DNA of 64,000 nt. Origin: Topomyia yanbarensis (taxonomy: Eukaryota > Arthropoda > Insecta > Diptera > Culicidae). Position 1 is the first letter of the stretch, and each line of letters begins with the position of its first letter. The stretch covers positions 64,211,771 through 64,275,770 of the forward strand of contig NC_080672.1 in NCBI RefSeq assembly GCF_030247195.1, given 5' to 3'. Shown here one piece after another: positions 1 to 10,907 of the stretch. The translations under genes were made by a program, and so were the position numbers. The notes beneath the pieces were generated by a model. The model saw only the letters and a list, made by a program, of their open reading frames with translations. It had not been told where the DNA came from and ran no database searches.

Positions 1-2160
1 ATTCTAGCTAGAGCCAAACGACCTTCAGCGAAGTTGTAGAACGACAAATTTTGGAAAAGTTTGCTGAAGACATGTAAGCTTTATCTGTAATACTTTTTAT
101 TTTACAATAAATTTAAAGTCGGAGCTTAGGGTGTTTCTTCGAAATACAGTTTTATTCCAATAACTTTTGCTGTTTTCATTAAAAACTGAAGTAGTCTTCA
201 GACAACTTTAAGATTGTTTCAAAGCGAATAATTTGTTTCATGGCACCATATATCTAGCAGTTTGCGTTGAAAAGTTATGAGCACTTTTTCGCCAAAAATG
301 GGGTTGTTTTGAATAACAATATCACTCATTTGGGGCAAATAAAAGATAATTCTTTTTGAACTATAAATAAGGTCATGATTAGAGTTATAATTGAGCAAAA
401 AATGGCGAACACGATATTTTTTAAAATTTCATAAAATTGACTTAAAAAAATCTATTTTTGAAATATTAAGTGCTTATATCTTCTGAACAATAAAAGATAG
501 AGTTTTGATGTATTTGAAGAAAATATTCGTCTTCAAAAACTCTGAAAAACATCTGAAGGATAGGTTGTAAAAAAATGAAAACTGAAAAAGTTATATTAAA
601 AATTTGGTTTTTCATGAATTGACTCTTTGTAATATGTTTAAATTTCTTTCACGGTGAACAATACAAAAAATGTAGCATCGTTTTCATGATAAAATATTGC
701 ACTTCACAATACTTTTCTACTATTTTAAATAGTGGGTAGGGTGATTCTAATTTTTTTTTTAAATCAGAAAAATAACTTTTTAAAGGTTCGAGATAGAGTT
801 TCGCTGTCTTCCACAAAATTGAAGATAATGAAATTTTGAAAAACTGCTGAAGACACTGAAACTCTATGTCGTATACTTTTCATTTTACAAAAAAATTACC
901 AAAAAAATTTAGGGTGTTTCTTAAAAAATGGTTTTCTTTGTATAACTTTTGCAGTTTTGATTTTTCATTAGGATCACTTTGGAAATACTTTCAGATATTT
1001 TGAAGGAGAACAATTTGTCTTAATATATTGAACCTTCGCTCGTTAGAAAGTTATATATACTTTTTACTAAAAATAAACAATTTTTTGAGTAAATATTGCA
1101 AGTTTTAAAAAATATCGTATTTGCCATTTTTGGCGATCTATACTACAAAGCATGCTATTTCATATGAAAGCAACAGTATTCAATGTTGAGTGCCCGAATC
1201 GAAGATAATTCTATTTGAAAAATTTATATTTTTTATATAAAAGTTCTTATAACTTTAAAGAAAAGTTAAGTAGTTGGAGTTATAAAGCAAATTATGCGCC
1301 CTAAAATAATCTTTAAGTCATCCAAAGGGTACTTTAGCGTAAAATAAAAACTTCAAAAGTTATAGAAATAAAACCTTTTTCTTAAGGAACACCCTAAAGC
1401 TTACATTTGAATTTCTCGTGCAATGGAAAATATAAAAGCTAGAGCTTGCATGTCTTCAGCAAATTTGGTCGGTGTTAGGTCAGACCGGACTAAGTGACAG
1501 TGCATTGATTTCGAGAAAAACGGGTTTAAAGTTTGAATCGCAGCATCCTTTACATTATAATTGGAAAACAATTTTTACCATAATTCTTGTTTATTGTTTC
1601 ATATTTCAAATATGATAAAAGTGGAGTGTAGATGAAGAAATTCCTTATCCAGTGCCATCATTAACTCATTTTATGATGTTTTGCGACTTGGTCCGGTCTG
1701 ACTTAACACCGACCATTTGTCTAAAATGTGTTGTTCTACAACTTCATCGAAGACAGTAAAGCTCTATCTCAAACCGTTAAAAAGTTCTATTGTAAATATT
1801 GCTAAATTTAGAACCACCCTAGCATCGGTTTAAACAAAAAGAAGGGCATTGCAAAGTATAACAACTTTGCCAAACATGTTGTAAGGCTAAGTCATTTAAT
1901 TTTAGCAAAAAGTTAAAATTCCTGCTAAATTTGCATTCTGGACCACTGTGCATTGGTGATAGCCTTTTCGTACAAGGCACACGGCCAACCAGCCCCGGTC
2001 ACCCCTACTACAAAAGAAATTGCTGAAGACACTACATACCTAGCCTTAATGGTTTAAATGTTATGGAACATATGATATAGAAGACACCTTAAAATTAGTT
2101 TTTTTTCTGATAAATTTTTAGACATTTTAGTCGCTGCGATTCTCCCCGAGTGTTATGTTC
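1..2160. repeat. AT-rich repeat block with direct and inverted copies
   Basis: No coding signal is visible. A module containing 'GCTGAAGACA' and 'AGGGTGTTTCTT' occurs near 60-150 and again near 850-930 in the same direction. It occurs near 1385-1470 and 1720-1800 as the reverse complement. The block is therefore an old transposon-derived array with two direct copies and one inverted copy, and a small MITE (1467-1714) interrupts the inverted copy. I cannot assign it to a superfamily. Confidence 0.6.
1467..1714. mobile_element. MITE with ~26-bp terminal inverted repeats
   Basis: The left end reads GGTCGGTGTTAGGTCAGACC and the right end is its reverse complement with single-base differences. 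ATTT flanks both sides (1463-1466 and 1715-1718), and the flanking repeat is continuous without the insert when compared with the homologous module near 30-70. This supports a 4-bp target duplication, although 3 bp cannot be excluded. There is no ORF of note. Confidence 0.75.
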
Positions 2161-2166
2161 AAAATA

Positions 2167-2630
2167 CACTCAGGTTTTTTACGCGGGGGATATACTGCCG
2201 CTATACGCATAACTGTCCCATGTGCTATGGGATTCCGTATACACATGGGACAATTATGCGTAGAGCGGCAGTATAGGTCGCGTAAATGAAAACCGCGGAA
2301 ATTTCAAAATCCGCGTAAATGAAGACCGTGGAAATTTAAGAATCCGCGTTAATTGGAACCTCGTTTATGGATACCGCGTAAATTAAAAAAAACCACGTAA
2401 ATTTCAAAATCCGCGTAAATAAAAAAAACCGCGTAATTGTCAAAATCCGCGTTAATGGGAACCTCGTTAATGGATACCGCGTAAATTAAAAAATCCGCGT
2501 AAATGAAAACCGCGTAAATTTCAAAAACCGCGTAAATGAAAACCGCCGTAATTTCAAAATTTGCGTAAATGCAAACCGCGTAAATTTCAAAATCCGCGTA
2601 AAAACCGCGTGAAAAAATACCGGGCAAAAA
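2167..2630. mobile_element. TA-flanked MITE with internal CGCGTAAAT repeats (copy 1)
   Basis: It starts with CACTCAGGTTTTTTACGCGG after TA. It then carries about fourteen degenerate ~25-bp units alternating CCGCGTAAAT with GAAA or TTTCAAAA spacers. A cleaner relative lies at 42636-42914, where both ends are preserved and flanked by TA, and another at 56896-57047. The right end of this copy is eroded. A short 81-bp element is inserted at 2193-2273. The antisense reading frame here is only a product of the tandem repeat. Confidence 0.7.
2193..2273. mobile_element. 81-bp palindromic mini-element, TA target duplication
   Basis: The ends are TACTGCCGCTATACGCATAA and its near reverse complement, with TA on both sides (2191-2192 and 2274-2275). 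The same terminal sequence bounds the 1.2-kb element at 56184-57415. This copy is essentially two terminal repeats with a short loop. Confidence 0.75.
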
Positions 2631-2829
2631 GATGGGTGGGTTATGTCTTTAGGCTTTGTTTCTCGTACTCTGTAAGTGCGTAGTATTTACACTACAGCTA
2701 TGGTTGCGGTCGGCCATAACTGCGATCTGGGTCACCGACCATAGTAAATTATGCGAAGACCCATAGAAAAAAAATTGACCTGGAACAGAAAACTTAGGAC
2801 AAATCAAGCATTATTTTCGATGGTCCAGG

Positions 2830-3035
2830 TATATTTTTCAAAAGTCTTCACATTTAATTAAAAAAAAAGTCTTCATTTGTCTTCATGTCCAGGATTCTGA
2901 TTCGGTTATTGATTTTGAGCCAGATGTCTGCCAGAAACCTCGCCGAATTCCGAGTTTTTTTCAAAAAGAATAAAAAGGCTTCAACACTTCAAATATCTTC
3001 AAAATGAAGACATGTCTCCACATCTGGCATCGCTG
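2830..3035. mobile_element. 3' fragment of a hAT-type MITE
   Basis: The segment ends in CATCTGGCATCGCTG at 3021-3035, preceded by 'GACATGTCT', matching the right end of the intact element at 8353-8640. Repeated 'AGTCTTCA' motifs resemble the 'GTCTGTA' motifs of that element. I found no matching left terminus, so it is taken as truncated. The left limit is approximate. Confidence 0.5.
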
Positions 3036-3645
3036 GTTCCAGGACACCAAGACCGTAGGTTAAAAGCCAGGGCATGTCCTAGGAAACCAGGACGACTGGT
3101 CACTCTCTATGTACACAAAGGCTAACAGAGTTTCATCCAGTAGCAACGTGAACCTTAGATCAATGGACATAGGAACAAAACTTAGCCTCAGTTGAAACAT
3201 GATGGTCTTATCAAACTTCAGTAACTTTCAACAGAAAATATGATTATGAATATTATGATCAAGACGTCATATGTCATAGCTTTCATAACTCTAGTTACAA
3301 GAGTTAGTAACAATAAAAAAGCAAGGGACATCAGAGATCCGGTGGACAATAATTTCATTCGTATCAACTGTCCGCCAAAACACTTGATCTAATGAATATT
3401 AGTCATGAGATTCAGAGATGAAAGAAACAGCACTCGTTCGAATCTTACACTCTTATCCACCAATCAAGAGTACATTCTCGGATGTTTAATTATCTCACAT
3501 GTCAATAACAAGTTGCTCACTTTTCACAGAGATCAACAAAAGAAATTCAACAAACTGAATTGATTATTTTATAGAAAACACATTTTTAAAGATGTGATAT
3601 TTTGACTGTATCAAATTTCATCCTTGTTTTTCCCTCAATTTCCAG
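3036..3645 (+). other. Intron 3' part of an unrecognised + strand gene
   Basis: This is AT-rich sequence without an ORF. It ends in a polypyrimidine tract and TTTCCAG acceptor directly before the GC-rich exon at 3646. I see no recognisable mobile element in it. Confidence 0.4.
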
Positions 3646-3798
3646 GCCACCCTCATCCGCACCGGTGAATCGATCGAAGCAGGAATCATCGCCACACACG
3701 AGCCAACCCTTCGCCCGCACACCGAACTGTTCCGCGTCGGCAACACCGTCTACACGATAGAGGAACGTCGACCGGATCAACCGAATCGTTTGACTTAG
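3646..3798 (+). CDS. Terminal exon of an unrecognised + strand gene (50 codons + TAG)
   Basis: A sharp rise in GC content follows the acceptor TTTCCAG at 3639-3645. The frame is open from the first base and encodes 50 residues with normal codon use, including ELFRVGNTVYTIEERR, and stops at TAG (3796-3798). Upstream exons must lie left of the window or be too short to see, so the start phase is assumed to be 0. I do not recognise the family. The same frame continues open for 162 codons after the TAG (see 3799-4287), which makes readthrough or a recent nonsense change worth considering. The long antisense ORF across the region is a shadow of its RNY codon pattern. Confidence 0.6.
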   Translation, partial: ATLIRTGESIEAGIIATHEPTLRPHTELFRVGNTVYTIEERRPDQPNRLT

Positions 3799-4287
3799 AA
3801 CGATGACGATGACGTCGACAATGGTGGCGACGTGTACGAGATAGTTGAAGGGGTCGATTACGATTGCATCATCGATAGTGGCGTGGACGTGGAGATCGAG
3901 GAGGAAACGGGCGAGGGAATCGTGGTAGAGGACGAAGAAGAAGTGGCCATGGATTCGGGCGGTGCTGGTGGAGGAGTGGATGCCACCGGTGGGGTAATTA
4001 TCGATACCACTAACGATGATGGGAACGGCGATATAGAGAATGATGGCGGACAGCACCGGCAGCAGCAGCAGCACCATCATCAGGTGGGTACGCAAACGGG
4101 GGAAACCACGATCGTAACCGTTACTACTGCCGGAGGGGTTGTGGCAGCGGCAACGACCGCTGGTGGTAGCGCCGTAAGTAGTAATCGTAATTCGATCTCC
4201 AACAACAGAAACAGCAGTAATACTAGAGGAAGTAACACCGCGGATGGGGATTTGGCGTCGTCCTACAAACACTTTTTTATTCTTTAA
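3799..4287 (+). other. In-frame open extension after TAG (candidate readthrough region)
   Basis: Directly after TAG, the same frame stays open for 162 codons to TAA (4285-4287). The extension is acidic (runs of D and E), then Gly-rich, then contains Q/H (QHRQQQQHHHQ), T/A and S/N tracts, ending KHFFIL. This is typical of disordered insect protein tails. GC content and RNY codon periodicity match the upstream exon and fall abruptly after 4290. Alternatives are translational readthrough of UAG, a polymorphic or erroneous stop, or a GC-rich 3'UTR that is open by chance. Confidence 0.5.
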
Positions 4288-5328
4288 TTTGACGAGAGGG
4301 TGGGAAGCAAGAGAGCAACTGCTCTGAAACAGAGTGAGGAAGATATGTTTTTTTAATTTTACAAAAGGAGAAGCGTTGTATTCATGCTGCGACAGTGAAT
4401 GTAAATACTAATTTACATTGAGACACACGTGTAGAGAATGGTTTGTTTACGAACAAACATGAGAACATTCAGTCATCGGAAGAAAAAACAACAAACTGAA
4501 CGAATAATTGGTTGTTGAAGATGAGGAAACTTGTTTTAGTAAAATTTTAGCGAATCGCCGGAGAAAAGTTATTCAATTTCACACAGCTAAGGTTAGGTTT
4601 TTCACAATTACGTTTATTTTAAAAAGCAGATACTAGAATGATTCATATTTCATAAACATATATTTTATTGTCTTGTAAATAGCTACTTATTGGACAAAAA
4701 GTAACGATTAGTAATATGGATAAACAGTAAGCGAACAACAAGAAAACAATATTCAGAGATCTTTACCATATATGCAAATGTAAGTAGAACTTTCTGTCTG
4801 GCAGAAACGCGCAAAGACACGATGCGGAATCTTCAAACGAACGTGTTGTATGAAAAATTGCTTTCCAGCGAAGAATGCTGCTTAAAGGGAAAGACAAACC
4901 AGACCGCAAAAAGTTATTTTATGGAAAATTTGTGGAGGTGCAGTACGTGCAAGTTAATAGTTAGTTTCGAAGTAGAACACACAGAATTTTATTTTTATAT
5001 GTTTATTGGAGAAAATTCAGCAAGGACCAGCTAGATTTAATTAATTGTGGTGCACTACATTAAACAAAGAGCAAATCACCGTCACGATTTTCAAAACAAT
5101 ACCTACAGCTTGTCACTAATCGTGGATCGTCCCTCCCAAACCCGCTTTGTTGGTCGCTGCTGTATGATTCTACCTTCAAGCGCTATCAGCTAAACACTAC
5201 ACGAGAGAATACCTTATAGGCGGTATTTAGAATCGGGGAGATATTACGCTTGAGTTTATGGCCCTTGCAGGTAGGTCATATGACCAATCCGAAGACATTT
5301 CTTCTTCCCATTGGTCGCCCCGATCACA
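4288..5328 (+). other. AT-rich, probable 3'UTR; no gene seen
   Basis: This unique-looking AT-rich sequence follows the last GC-rich exon. The short ORF at 4822-5034 has no coding-like composition. It is plausibly the start of a long 3'UTR that continues to about 8200, but no single poly(A) site can be chosen by eye. Confidence 0.4.
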
Positions 5329-5330
5329 TA

Positions 5331-5573
5331 CACACTCAATTCAGTTCGGTAATTTTCGCACAGCTGAACAGTCAGTAAAATTTTTCTACTGATAACTCAG
5401 CAAAGTGGTTTTAATTTACTGATTTTCAGCGATATATTTTCCGAGTTTCAGCAAAACAAACGTCACTTTCACTGAGATCTCGGTAAAAGCTTTGTTAGCT
5501 GAGTGCTCGGCTGTGTAAAACTCGGTAAAAGTTGCAATAAAATCTGGGGTTCGGTAGAACAAAATTAAGTGTG
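5331..5573 (-). mobile_element. 243-bp TA-flanked MITE ('CACACTYAATT' family), diverged copy
   Basis: It is bounded by TA (5329-5330 and 5574-5575) with ends CACACTCAATTCAGTTCGG and CACACTTAATTTTGTTCTAC read inward. It is the same length as the copies at 9178, 17330 and 17585 but has several substitutions, so it is older. The TA target and lack of coding capacity point to a Tc1/mariner-type MITE. It sits in the probable 3'UTR of the gene ending at 3798/4287. Confidence 0.85.
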
Positions 5574-5575
5574 TA

Positions 5576-8344
5576 GTGGATTGCTTCATACAGTCGATCA
5601 CGCCCGATTTCTGGATGCTCGGGTTTCCATCGTAGGTAGTGCCACAGCTTGCCCATTATTCTCTATCCTTGTTCTGTTTATGCATTCTCTAGCTACTTGC
5701 CCGCTCAACCTTATTCTTCATTACAACGGTTCGCTTCTGCGTGCGAATATGAAAAGGGAGAGGGCTGACTGGGTTGTGAACAGGGTTTTGTTATTGGGCT
5801 GTAACTTTTTATAGAATGAAGATATCGAATAATCTAACATACCGTTGGAAAGCTGAATATAATTTCTCTATCTCAACAATTTTGTGTTATGATCGAAGTG
5901 TTAGTCTCTACGGCCAACTTTCGGAGGACGTGAATAAGGGTGAATAACTCAAATTGGCTACCACATCTGTACGATCTATCAACAGTTTCCCATTCAGGTC
6001 GATGATCTAAACCCGTGTCGAGGTACCTTTTCTCCTCGTGTTGTACGTTTTGTAAAACTTTCGCGTGTTGTTCTTGACAAAGCTTTCCTCTGCTTTCGTG
6101 GGTACATTCTCGTTGTACTCACGTGACTGTGCTCAGCTAATCCATATCGGTACTTGCTCTGACGCGTTGTCGCAACAAGCATTATGTTTCCATTTTGGTT
6201 TTTCTTGTCTGCCGCTATTTGGAAACTTTTTTTATTCAACTTGTAAAATGGACAAATAACTTATAATTATGTCATCAATCGCGATTCCCAAATATCCCAT
6301 TTGAGCCCTATTCTCATAGTCACGCCACCTAGTGACTAGAAGGAAATTTCTTCTAGTCACTAGGTGACGTGACTGTGAGAATAGGGCCCACACTTTAATT
6401 GAAACTTTTGGGGAATAAATATTGCAATAGTGCCTGGCGTTCTGTTCCTTAGCGAAAAAAGGATCAATCGTTTCCGCCTTCGCATCAGCAAACCAAAGCT
6501 TCTGGCTTTGCTTCCCTTTGGGACTTTGCTTCTCTCGGGACTTTGTAATCGTTTATTGAGGGCTTTAACCAGATGGTCATTCACCCGTAGGACTCTCGGG
6601 ACTTGCCATTTGCTTTAAGCGTCGTGTACGTCGTGTGACTGTTTGGATATAGTGTCTAACTAGTGCTGATTTTGACACTAGTATAGATACATCGTCTAGC
6701 TTGGCCCCAAGTTGGTGCTAGTTACTGACGAGATGAATTCGAAACACAAAAATCCAACTTAATTTAAATTAGGTTTTGTGCCCTTGTTGCACAAATTGGA
6801 TTAATCTAATTTTCTTCTTTCTGAGAATAAATATAGCATAGGCCCGAATGTTTTTGATCGTTTTTCATCTTTCCTGATGTAGCACATTTACTGAATTTGA
6901 CTCCAAAACAGAGTGCACTACACAACCCAATGAGAAGTTAAAGAAAAAATACAACACGTTCGTAAGTTTTCGGGATATTGAAATAAAAAAAAGATGGGGC
7001 GTGTTAAGAAATTTAAATTATTCAGCACATAAAAATATTGATTGATGGAGCAAACAAGTTAAATCATTTGTGTGTGAGAGTGCGTCATCACTAGTTTGTA
7101 AGTGAGTTCGATGAAACAAGAAAAAAAAAAAACGAAAATGACCGTAACTATACAATTTTAGCATATACATAAAAGATATAATAAAATTATAAGCAAGGTA
7201 AAATATCTAGCTGATAAGAACATTTCTTTTTAACAAACTCACTCTAGCAATTAATGACCCAAACAGATTTATTCCTCCCACTAGCAGAAGCGACAAATGA
7301 GAATAAGCAAAAACCAAGATCAATAAGGTACAGCTCTCCTTTTTACGAAGAGCGCGTAAGGAATTGCGGCAGCAGGCAAACAAATAAATGCGAATGTGTA
7401 ATATCTAACGTTAAGCAAGATCGTGCGTGAAAAAAGAATCCCATTTTTTGAACCCGAAATTAGAACAAAAGTACAACCGAAAACAAAAATCACGAGAAAG
7501 CCATGAACCCGTTTTCGAACAGCTACCTGTTGGGGAAAGACGTAAATTGTAGTATATAACAGAAAAAAGTAAAAAAAAACTGTAAAACTGTAACATGTTA
7601 ACGTGTGTGTGTAGTTCTTTTCTTTGTTCTCGTCACTAAGGTGTGCATTTATGGTGAGCTCCTTTGAGAGACAACATTAGCAACATGAAAAACTTACATC
7701 ATGAAACTTACCGCTTGATACATTGTCTGTAAGTAAATACAAGATAGCAAGTCGCGAATTCGATGGTTCATCATTTGCGCACTTTCACATAAAATTATTA
7801 AGCAAAACAATTTGACTTCATCGTAGAACAGAGGAATCACCAAGCTAGATCCACTCGGGCTACACATTGTATAGGTAGATTGTATCGTGCATCTCACATT
7901 TTCAATTCACAACTCGGTAAATTATGATCAATATGATGTTTAAACGATATGGTATAATACATTAAATAAAAATGCATACAAAAACAAAATCAACCATATA
8001 GTAGCAGAGCATAATAGGGCCTGCAAAGTGGGATGAACTTGTGGAAACGAGAGATGAAGGATATGCATCAAATTTAAATCTTAAAGTGAACGAGTTTTTC
8101 AAAAACGAGAAGGAAAATTAGATATAAATGTGTGTAAATACAGAAGAAAATAAAGTGGAAAATCATGTAAAACTGTAGAGAGTAATTTCCAAATTGGTAG
8201 AACCGAAAAGAAACAAAAAAAACCCTGTCAAATTTATTTTGATCATATATCTGAGTGATTCAGCTTTAGAGCACTCTAATTAGATGCGTCATGTTTGAGT
8301 GTGTTGGTTTGTTGCTAGTGAAATTAATCATGGTATCCCGGGAC
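5576..8344 (+). other. AT-rich unique sequence, probable continuation of 3'UTR or intergenic
   Basis: No ORF with protein-like composition and no splice-linked exons were found. Several AATAAA/ATTAAA-type signals occur, for example AATAAA near 8150, which could end a long 3'UTR of the gene at 3646-4287. The only discrete structure is the hairpin at 6305-6387. Confidence 0.35.
6305..6387. repeat. 83-bp perfect-ended hairpin
   Basis: GCCCTATTCTCATAGTCACG at the left pairs with the right end CGTGACTGTGAGAATAGGGC, and the arms continue through TAGTGACTAGAAG to a short loop. One arm of the same sequence recurs at about 21050-21080 (GCGACGTGACTGTGAGAATA). It is a small palindromic MITE or MITE relic. 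Confidence 0.7.
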
Positions 8345-8352
8345 CGCGAAAC

Positions 8353-8640
8353 CAGCGATGCCACATGTTTTTTTGAAATGTCTGTAGAAGAATAACTAAA
8401 ATGTCTGTAAAAGTCTGTAGATGGTTGTGTAAATCGTAGTTACACTAAAATGTAACTTTAAAAATAGATTGAAAGTAGAATTCTATTGTGAATGAATCAC
8501 TCGTATTCGAAAACAGTTATTCTAGCGCAATTTTACTAAACATTATTACCCTTTTAAAAGTCTGTAGATCTCTGGCTACGTCTGTAGAAGACATCAAAAG
8601 TCTGTAAAATACAGACATGTCTGTAAATCTGGCATCGCTG
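8353..8640. mobile_element. hAT-type MITE with exact 8-bp target duplication
   Basis: The terminal repeats are CAGCGATGCCA and TGGCATCGCTG, exact over 11 bp. Identical CGCGAAAC octamers lie at 8345-8352 and 8641-8648. CAG-starting ends plus an 8-bp duplication are the hallmark of hAT elements. The interior (288 bp total) has repeated 'GTCTGTAGA' motifs and no transposase. Confidence 0.9.
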
Positions 8641-8653
8641 CGCGAAACACATA

Positions 8654-8823
8654 TGGGATTTTCGATTGATTGACACTGGCGTAGTGGTGTGCACTGAAAC
8701 TGCACCATTTTTGCACTTTCTAGCAGAAGTGCAGAGAACTGGGTATGTTCCATTGGCACTTTTGCTAGAAAGTGCAAAATCAGTGCACTTAACTACACCG
8801 GTGCACATCAGTCGAAAATCCCA
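8654..8823. mobile_element. 170-bp palindromic MITE, ATA-flanked
   Basis: TGGGATTTTCGATTGAT at the left mirrors ATCAGTCGAAAATCCCA at the right. The inner arms contain GCACTTTCTAGCA and its complement, so most of the element folds on itself. ATA occurs on both sides. The overlapping antisense ORFs here arise from the palindrome and are not genes. Confidence 0.7.
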
Positions 8824-9175
8824 ATAATCAACGAACCGACCAATCGAAACGAAGCTTGTAAGCACGTGGTTAAAATAAGTATGGCCTCCGGGATCGCAAA
8901 TAGGCAAATATTTACATCACCAATTAATCACAATGAAGTATGGGACCACGTGCTTTTGTTTTCTCCTTCATTTCATGTTTGCCCAAAAAGAGTAACAGCT
9001 CACCCACACAGAGCAAAAAATGTGTGCACCTGTACATCTCGAATTAGATGCTGTTTTTGGTTTTAGAATCGAGTCGCCCTAGGTTCGCTCTAATGTTTAC
9101 AACGTCCATACAAAAGTGACAGCTCCGAGCGAAAGAGCAACTCTGATGCAAAAACGAAGTCAGAAAGAGTGGCCA
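8824..9175. other. Unassigned sequence between MITEs
   Basis: No coding or repeat structure was recognised apart from mildly GC-richer unique sequence. Confidence 0.3.
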
Positions 9176-9177
9176 TA

Positions 9178-9420
9178 CACACTTAATTTTGTTCTACCGA
9201 ATCCCTGCTTTTTTCGCAACTTTTACCGAGTTTTACACAGCTGAGCACTCAGCTAACAAAGCTTTTACCGACATCTCAGTAGAAGTGACGTTTGTTTTGC
9301 TGAAAGTTGGAAAATATATCACTGAAAATCAGTAAATTTAAGCCACTTTGCTGAACTATCTGTAGAAAAACTTTACTGACTGTTCAGCTGTGCGAAAATT
9401 ACCGAACTGAATTGAGTGTG
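9178..9420 (+). mobile_element. 243-bp TA-flanked MITE, young copy
   Basis: TA at 9176-9177 and 9421-9422 flanks a 243-bp element. By eye it is indistinguishable from the two copies at 17330-17572 and 17585-17827. The ends read CACACTTAATTTTGTTCTAC and, inverted, CACACTCAATTCAGTTCGG. The identity among three copies suggests recent activity. Confidence 0.9.
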
Positions 9421-9485
9421 TAAGGAGGAAGAAAACATAATATTATGGCGTATTCAAACTGTTGTATACAAGTTTTAGTACAATT

Positions 9486-10439
9486 AAAGTTACCGTAAAT
9501 TAGGTTACGCTATTTTAGCGTACACGGTAAACTGGACATACCTAGAAAATTGGTAGTGGCGTAGTACCTAAAGAAGGGGTACAAATTACCTGCTAGTAGG
9601 TTCCAATCCCTATAATATTTACCTATTTCTAGGTAATATCGGTAATATCCGCTCAGATTTGATTGCCAATTACCTAATTTTAGGTGGTTTCAAGTTACCT
9701 ACTGGTGAGTATGTGCAGTTTTGTGGAATTTAGGTACTATTTACTTAGGCATCCAGAAAAGTGCACGAACTTAGAAGTGGGTATATTCACTCTACCTAAA
9801 CTAGGTGATTACGAATCAATTATAAATCCCTTGTACATGAAAAAGAATAAATATTATAGAGATTTCCACCTATTAGTGGGTAAGTCGTACCTTCTGTTTG
9901 GGTACAGCGCTAGTACCAATTCTCTAGGTACATCCAGTTTACTGTGTACATACTATACTAGCAGAAAATAAAACTACTGACAGCTGAGGGATCTGCTTAT
10001 CAGGCTGCAGCAGCTGCAGTAACATTTGTACTGTAAACATCGGCTTTTAACTTATCTATAGAAAGTTCCCCTTAATTTCTCTAGTGGCCTTTCGGAATAC
10101 CGCTAAACGACGGACAAATAAGTGACGACGAGGACAATTGGCCGCGCATATTAACGGCAGACCCATAGGTGTACGAGTCGGAAGCAGAGCGGACTTTTTT
10201 ATAATAGTAAGTAATTATTGAAAAGAACAAAAAGAAAATTGCAATTAGATTTCTTTTGTGCACACATATGGTTTTAATTGTTCGGAAAAACCAATTTAAT
10301 GTCGCGTCATTTTCCCCCGATTGTTAGAAAGAATGTTATTGAGAGCAGTGTAGCCAGTTTTTATGGTGATTTTTTTTTCAAATAAGGAGAATAAGTTATT
10401 TTAATTTGTTTTATTATGTTATCTTCTTTAATGGAAGGC
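9486..10439 (+). mobile_element. Internally deleted LINE copy with 28-bp flanking duplication
   Basis: A 28-nt direct repeat with one mismatch flanks the segment (9458-9485 and 10440-10467, core AAGTTTTAGTACAATT). The 5' part (TTAGGTTACGC.., CTGACAGCTGAGGGATCTG) matches the 5'UTR of the LINE at 18366 onward. No ORF1 or RT follows, and the rest is a non-coding tail region. It is best read as a 5'-complete but internally deleted retrotransposition product. A 422-bp MITE (9524-9945) was inserted later. Confidence 0.55.
9524..9945. mobile_element. 422-bp MITE with ~38-bp TIRs and GTAC duplication
   Basis: The ends ACGGTAAACTGGACATACCT and the inverted ACAGTAAACTGGATGTACCT are near-complementary. 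GTAC lies at 9520-9523 and 9946-9949. The related LINE copy at 18400 shows the empty site (GCGTACATACCG), which confirms the insertion boundaries. Multiple internal TAGGTA/TACCTA motifs form subterminal repeats. The ORF through it is not coding-like. Confidence 0.75.
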
Positions 10440-10907
10440 ACTGTTGTATATAAGTTTTAGTACAATTGGGTCATTAAGCTATATATAGTTTTCCGTTCCA
10501 TTCAATAAATTTTAGGTCCAATATACATAAAATACCATTATTTAAAAAAAAACCTAATAGGTAAAAACGATTTTATTCGTTTTTTAAATAAATCCTATGT
10601 AAACATACACTGAAATAATTATCATGATAAATTTCAAGTGCAAGCTGCACTTAACCGGAATTAAATTCCGTAAAATACTCCGCACATACATTCTAAATGT
10701 TTCTCCATATTCATAGTAAATGCGAACCAGATATTTTTGATGTTTGATTTTACATTTACAAACACAATACCATAAAACATAATGCGTATTAGACACACAC
10801 ATACATTCTATTGGATAAAGTCATATTTTTTTTCCAAAACGAACCATGAATGAAAAGTATGTGCAGGGCTATTCACTGGACAAGAGCTCAAATGTAGATA
10901 GACAAAG

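Noticed and set aside
2349..2627. 92-codon repetitive antisense ORF (YADFEIYAVF units)
   Set aside because: It is produced by the ~25-bp tandem repeats inside a MITE. The same peptide pattern appears at 42716-42934 from the sister MITE.
3586..4272. 228-codon antisense ORF opposite the GC-rich exon and extension
   Set aside because: It is the mirror of an RNY-periodic + strand frame. The + strand has a splice acceptor and protein-like composition, while the - product is a string of hydrophobic runs without start context.
8554..8907. 117-codon - strand ORF
   Set aside because: It spans the hAT MITE end, its target duplication and a palindromic MITE. Composition and boundaries are explained by those.
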